Source of the DNA: Phytoactinopolyspora mesophila
GTDB taxonomy: Bacteria > Actinomycetota > Actinomycetes > Jiangellales > Jiangellaceae
Direction of reading: 5' to 3'
Length of the DNA: 64,000 nt
NCBI RefSeq assembly: GCF_010122465.1
Contig: NZ_WLZY01000004.1
Location: 248,001 to 312,000, forward strand
A model generated the notes under the pieces. The model made no database searches, had not been told where the DNA came from, and was given only the letters and a program-made list of their open reading frames with translations. A program made the translations under genes and the position numbers. This document shows, one piece after another, positions 60,606 through 64,000 of the stretch. The first letter of the stretch is position 1; every line of letters begins with the position of its first letter.

Positions 60606-61193
60606 CTACTCTTCGTCGTCCTCGATGTCTTCGTCGGTGTCCGCGGGGTCTTCGTCGTCGGCGTCTGCGTCCTCTGGGTCCTCGTCCTCCGCGACATCGA
60701 GTGCGGTGTCGTCGTCCGAGGCCGACGACTCGGCGAAAGTCACGTGCGCGTACCGGCCCTCCGCTTCCTTGACCAAGGCCTCGACGGTGACCCGTGGCGC
60801 CTCGGCGAAGTGGTACTCGACCTCGGTCAACAGGCCTGGGGTGATCTCGACGTCGGTGAACTCGATCTGCGTGGCGCTGGGCTCGAGGGCGGCGTAACCG
60901 CGTGCCGGGATTTCCAGCGGACCGTCCGGGGGCGTCGCCGATGAGCCGGCGACGCGCACCTCGAGAAGCTCGTCGTCGGAGCCGCGGTTGGCGAACGATG
61001 TCAGGAGAGTGGCGCGGCCGTCGGCGGACGTGACGACGACGACGTTGCGTAGCCCGATATCGCCCGCTTCTGCCGGAACTCCGTCATATCGCGGGTCCCA
61101 CCATTGAGACTTGTCTTGGACATTGCACCCGGCGAGTACAAACGCCAGCGTCGGGATGCTGACCAGCACGCAGCGGCGGACGGCAGGTTTCAC
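60606..61193 (-). CDS. LpqE-like lipoprotein with a highly acidic C-terminal tail
   Basis: The 195-residue protein has a lipoprotein signal (LVSIPTLAFVLAGC) and a beta-rich domain (IGLRNVVVVTSADGRATLLTSFANRGSDDELLEVRVAG, LLTEVEYHFAEAPRVTVEALV) resembling the LpqE/PCu(A)C-like group. In mycobacteria lpqE is likewise next to carD-ispD-ispF. The last ~40 residues are almost entirely Asp, Glu and Ala, a low-complexity acidic tail that should be exposed outside the membrane and could bind cations. Divergent from carD across 270 bp. Confidence 0.8.
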   Translation of the reverse strand: MKPAVRRCVLVSIPTLAFVLAGCNVQDKSQWWDPRYDGVPAEAGDIGLRNVVVVTSADGRATLLTSFANRGSDDELLEVRVAGSSATPPDGPLEIPARGYAALEPSATQIEFTDVEITPGLLTEVEYHFAEAPRVTVEALVKEAEGRYAHVTFAESSASDDDTALDVAEDEDPEDADADDEDPADTDEDIEDDEE

Positions 61194-61463
61194 CGGATGA
61201 CTCCTCGAGAACAGTGCGGTTCGGTCGTCTTACCGCCGTCAAGGGTACCGAGACGCGAATTCGGCCAGGTCCCGGGGACTTATGAGGGCCTGGTGACAAG
61301 GTTGCCGGGAGTGTACCGGCACCCTGTCTCGGCCCTGGCGAACGGGGTGGGAGCACGTGCGGCTTTGAATGTCAACCCCAACCTTCCGTCCTGACCAGCG
61401 CAAACGCAGTGGAGGTCCGGCGGAGTCGTGCTATCCTTGCTATGGGAAAGGGGACAGAAACAT

Positions 61464-61946
61464 ATGACTTTCAAGGTCGGCGAGACGGTTGTCTACCCGC
61501 ACCACGGGGCTGCGCTCATCGAAGCGATCGAGTCCCGGGTCATCAAAGGAGAAGAGCGTCAGTACCTCGTCCTGAGGGTCACCCAGGGTGATCTGACGGT
61601 CAAGGTTCCGGCGGATAACGTCGACCTTGTCGGCGTCCGTGACGTGGTCAACCAAGAAGGGCTTGACCGGGTCTTCTCGGTCTTACGTGCCCCGCATACC
61701 GAAGAACCCACCAACTGGTCACGTCGCTACAAGGCAAACCTGGAGAAGCTCGCTTCCGGGGATGTCATCAAGGTCGCCGAGGTTGTTCGTGACCTCTGGC
61801 GGCGAGAGCGTGATCGTGGACTGTCGGCTGGCGAAAAGCGCATGCTGGCCAAGGCGCGGCAGATTCTCGTTTCAGAACTGGCTCTGGCCGAGCACACCAA
61901 TGAAGACAAGGCAGAGACACTTCTTGACGAGGTCCTGGCTGGCTGA
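61464..61946 (+). CDS. carD: CarD-family RNA polymerase-binding regulator
   Basis: CarD binds the RNA polymerase beta subunit and stabilises open complexes, notably at rRNA promoters. The N-terminal Tudor-like domain ([60 protein letters not shown]) and the helical DNA-binding domain ([60 protein letters not shown]) are complete in 160 aa. ATG 61464 gives the family start MTFKVGE, and GGGAAAGGGG lies upstream. Confidence 0.97.
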   Translation: MTFKVGETVVYPHHGAALIEAIESRVIKGEERQYLVLRVTQGDLTVKVPADNVDLVGVRDVVNQEGLDRVFSVLRAPHTEEPTNWSRRYKANLEKLASGDVIKVAEVVRDLWRRERDRGLSAGEKRMLAKARQILVSELALAEHTNEDKAETLLDEVLAG

Positions 61947-61975
61947 GAAGATCCACGCCTGCTTGTATCGGTTGC

Positions 61976-62008
61976 CTGAGTCGTCCCGGACACATCGGGA
62001 CGACTCAG
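61976..62008 (+). terminator. Hairpin between carD and ispD
   Basis: A 13-bp perfect stem (CTGAGTCGTCCCG at 61976-61988 with 61996-62008) and a 7-nt loop begin 29 bp after the carD stop, followed by CGCTGGTTTTGG. It probably ends or attenuates carD transcription before ispD. Confidence 0.75.
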
Positions 62009-62036
62009 CGCTGGTTTTGGGCCGGGGTCACGAGAC

Positions 62037-62777
62037 ATGAACGGCATGGCTGCGGTTGGGCTGATCATTCCGGCTGCCGGGATGGGTGAACGCTTGGGTG
62101 TAGGAGTGCCCAAAGCGTTGTACACGGTCGGTGGCCAGACGCTGCTCGGCCACGCGCTCAGGTCCAGCGTGGACTCCGGTGTGGTCTCGTCTGTGGTGAT
62201 CGCCGCGCCGGTCGGGCTGGCCGGCAGAGTGCTGGACATCCTTCAGCCGCCGCTTCCCAGAACGGTCAACGTGCAGGTTGTTGATGGCGGCCGGTCCCGG
62301 CAGGAGTCCGTGCGAGCCGCGCTGGCCGTGCTGCCGGAGAATCTGGATGTCGTGCTGGTACACGATGCCGCCCGGTGCCTGACGCCGGCAAAGATGTTCG
62401 TGGACATCGCGCACGCTGTATGGAGCGGCCACGACGCCGTCGTTCCGGGTCTTCCTGTGGTCGACACCCTCAAACAGGTCAACGGTGCCGGCGAGGTGAC
62501 CGGCACGCCGGATCGCTCTGTCTTGCGTGCCGTGCAGACCCCACAGGGCTTCCGTCGTGCGGTTCTCGAACGTGCTCACAACGCCGGAGCGCAGAACGGC
62601 AGCGATGCCACGGACGACGCCGGCTTGGTGGAGCGTATGGGCTCCCCGGTGCACGTCGTTCCCGGTGACGAGGAAGCATTCAAGGTGACCCGGCCGCTGG
62701 ATCTTCTACTGGCCGAAGCGGTGCTGGCCAGGCGCCGAGCCGCGGATGGGCCTGACGAGCCAGGTACTGAGCGTTGA
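62037..62777 (+). CDS. ispD: 2-C-methyl-D-erythritol 4-phosphate cytidylyltransferase
   Basis: IspD makes CDP-methylerythritol in the non-mevalonate isoprenoid pathway. Motifs are [34 protein letters not shown] (CTP-binding), [90 protein letters not shown]. The 246-aa length is normal; ATG 62046 is an alternative start. It is coupled with ispF downstream, as usual. Confidence 0.96.
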   Translation: MNGMAAVGLIIPAAGMGERLGVGVPKALYTVGGQTLLGHALRSSVDSGVVSSVVIAAPVGLAGRVLDILQPPLPRTVNVQVVDGGRSRQESVRAALAVLPENLDVVLVHDAARCLTPAKMFVDIAHAVWSGHDAVVPGLPVVDTLKQVNGAGEVTGTPDRSVLRAVQTPQGFRRAVLERAHNAGAQNGSDATDDAGLVERMGSPVHVVPGDEEAFKVTRPLDLLLAEAVLARRRAADGPDEPGTER

Positions 62778-62808
62778 TAGGCAGATCTCCGAGCCGGCGA
62801 GCCGCCGC

Positions 62809-63279
62809 ATGATTCCCCGAGTAGGTATCGGCACTGACGTGCACCCGCTCGAGGCGGGCCGGCCGTGTTGGGTCGCGGGTCTCCTGTGGCCGGACGAGCC
62901 TGCGGGTTGTGCAGGGCATTCCGACGGCGACGTCGCCGCGCACGCGGCATGTGATGCCGTGCTCTCGGCGGCGGGGTTGGGCGACGTTGGTGCGGTCTTC
63001 GGCACCGGCCGCCCGGAATGGGCCGGAGCCTCCGGGGTGACACTATTGACCGAGGTCGCCAGGTTAGTGCGGCAGGCATCCGGAACCATCGGCAATGTCA
63101 CTGTTCAAGTAATCGGCGACCGTCCCAAGATCGGGTCGCGGCGCGCGGAGGCGGAAAGTGTGCTGAGCCGAGCCGTGGGTGCACCGGTCAGCGTCAGTGG
63201 AACCACCACTGACGGGCTCGGCCTCACTGGCCGTGGGGAAGGGCTCGCCGCGGTTGCTGTCGCCTTAGTGAGTTTCTGA
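62809..63279 (+). CDS. ispF: 2-C-methyl-D-erythritol 2,4-cyclodiphosphate synthase
   Basis: IspF cyclises CDP-methylerythritol phosphate in the isoprenoid pathway. The metal-binding [55 protein letters not shown] and the C-terminal [23 protein letters not shown] are conserved. ATG 62809 gives the family start [11 protein letters not shown] and 156 aa; an in-frame ATG at 62746 would overlap ispD by 32 nt and add 21 residues. It overlaps the convergent PAP2 gene by 15 bp. Confidence 0.95.
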   Translation: MIPRVGIGTDVHPLEAGRPCWVAGLLWPDEPAGCAGHSDGDVAAHAACDAVLSAAGLGDVGAVFGTGRPEWAGASGVTLLTEVARLVRQASGTIGNVTVQVIGDRPKIGSRRAEAESVLSRAVGAPVSVSGTTTDGLGLTGRGEGLAAVAVALVSF

Positions 63280-63984
63280 CGGCCGGCTGGTGGGGCGCCC
63301 TAGCACCGGCCACGGAAGCGGCGCTCGCAGAATCGCGATGGCCACCGCGAGCGCCAGACCTCCGAGCAGCCAGCCACCAGGGATATCGCTGAACCAGTGG
63401 TAGTCGAGCAGTGTCATCAACATGCCCACGACGAACACCGCGCCGAATGCGACAGCCAACCAGTGCCGGAACAACCGGCGATTGGGTCGTCCGCCCCATG
63501 CGCTGAAGAGGACCACCACGATGAGAATCCAGGTGAGTGTGGCGTTGGCCGTGTGCCCGGATGGAAACGCCTGGCCCTCGCCGTGGAGGATGTCGATCCC
63601 GGTGTGCGGCGGGGTGCGGGACAAGCTGAACTTGATCCAGTAGCCGACGAAGAAGACGGTGGCCAGGCCGGCGCCGATGGCGATGAGCGGGCGGATATTG
63701 CGCTGGTTCCACGCTACCCATGCCCCAGTTGTCACCAGGATGGGCAGGGTGTAGAGCCGCTGGCCGCCCAGGCTGGCGATGCCGTTGAGAATGCCGCGGG
63801 CGATGCCTGAAGGTTGCCGCGGATCGACGTAGCTGTGCAGGGGCCAGTCCCAGGCGATGGCCGGTCCGCGCACCACCACCTGCCAGGTCAGCAAACCCAG
63901 CAACGCCGCGCTAGTGGCGCCGAGGATCAGCGGCAGTACCCACCACCGGGTGTTCTCCTGGTCGCCGGGCACCCGAAGGTGCAT
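63265..63984 (-). CDS. PAP2-family phosphatase (membrane)
   Basis: The 239-residue integral membrane protein has about six helices and the three-part acid-phosphatase signature: KFSLSRTPP (motif 1), the segment FPSGHTANA (motif 2 with His) and the [17 protein letters not shown] stretch (motif 3 with His and Asp). It probably dephosphorylates a lipid such as undecaprenyl pyrophosphate or phosphatidic acid on the outer face. The first ATG at 63984 is only 17 bp from the window edge, so a start further upstream cannot be excluded. Confidence 0.9.
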   Translation of the reverse strand: MHLRVPGDQENTRWWVLPLILGATSAALLGLLTWQVVVRGPAIAWDWPLHSYVDPRQPSGIARGILNGIASLGGQRLYTLPILVTTGAWVAWNQRNIRPLIAIGAGLATVFFVGYWIKFSLSRTPPHTGIDILHGEGQAFPSGHTANATLTWILIVVVLFSAWGGRPNRRLFRHWLAVAFGAVFVVGMLMTLLDYHWFSDIPGGWLLGGLALAVAIAILRAPLPWPVLGRPTSRPSETH

Positions 63985-64000
63985 GTCAGCGCCATTCTCC

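Overview
The window is chromosomal DNA from a high-GC Gram-positive actinobacterium. The clade markers are a mycothiol glycosyltransferase (MshA), Lsr2, CarD, the SenX3/RegX3/PhoU phosphate-sensing set, an Ada-AlkA fusion next to Ogt, and many GTG starts, several of them leaderless (a TAGGCT-type -10 box 6-9 nt before the start). Gene content would suit a soil, plant or salt-associated group such as Jiangellales or a relative, but the species cannot be named from sequence alone. No rRNA, tRNA, CRISPR array, transposase or phage gene was found.

Layout. 1-7 kb: end of a tandem GNAT protein, an alkylation-repair pair (alkA-ogt), an XRE-HTH/MurA fusion with a palindrome just upstream, a coiled-coil membrane protein, and a DeoR regulator coupled to the decayed remnant of a sugar ABC permease. 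7-11 kb: an OpuC-type osmoprotectant ABC transporter in two divergent units. 11-17 kb: DUF1684 protein, two PH-domain membrane proteins, panD, a DUF885 protein, small membrane proteins and a lipoprotein. 17-19.5 kb: an MFS exporter and a LacI regulator diverging over a perfect 34-bp palindrome. 19.5-28 kb: a cofactor block (DUF2520, panC, nadB, nadC, coaX) interrupted by an ABC-2 transporter operon. 28-33 kb: an ECF41 sigma factor with an exact ECF41-type promoter in front of its divergent epimerase neighbour, a STAS protein, lysS, argA-like and lsr2.

33-42 kb is a carbohydrate island: FAH hydrolase, L-lactate dehydrogenase, its GntR/LldR regulator with twin operators, a LacI regulator, and the operon rhaI, rhamnulose-1-phosphate aldolase/lactaldehyde dehydrogenase, rhaB. 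Together these can carry L-rhamnose to DHAP and lactate, and lactate to pyruvate. 42-47 kb: 13-bp tandem repeats, a Uma2 protein and a 1241-aa fused ABC exporter with one degenerate ATP site. 47-54 kb: gpmA, YbjN, mshA, an L,D-transpeptidase, phoU, senX3, regX3. 54-60.5 kb: a hexuronate operon (uxaC, UxuB-like, Gfo/Idh/MocA), a DHFR-like protein and a LacI regulator. 60.5-64 kb: an LpqE-like lipoprotein, carD, ispD, ispF and a PAP2 phosphatase.

Beyond the genes, the most unusual signals are two families of dispersed palindromic elements placed at gene 3' ends. Family A has three copies, two of which supply the stop codon of the adjacent gene. Family B has two copies. A set of well-formed operators can each be paired with a local regulator: LacI (three cases), LldR, XRE, ECF41 and a PHO-like box.
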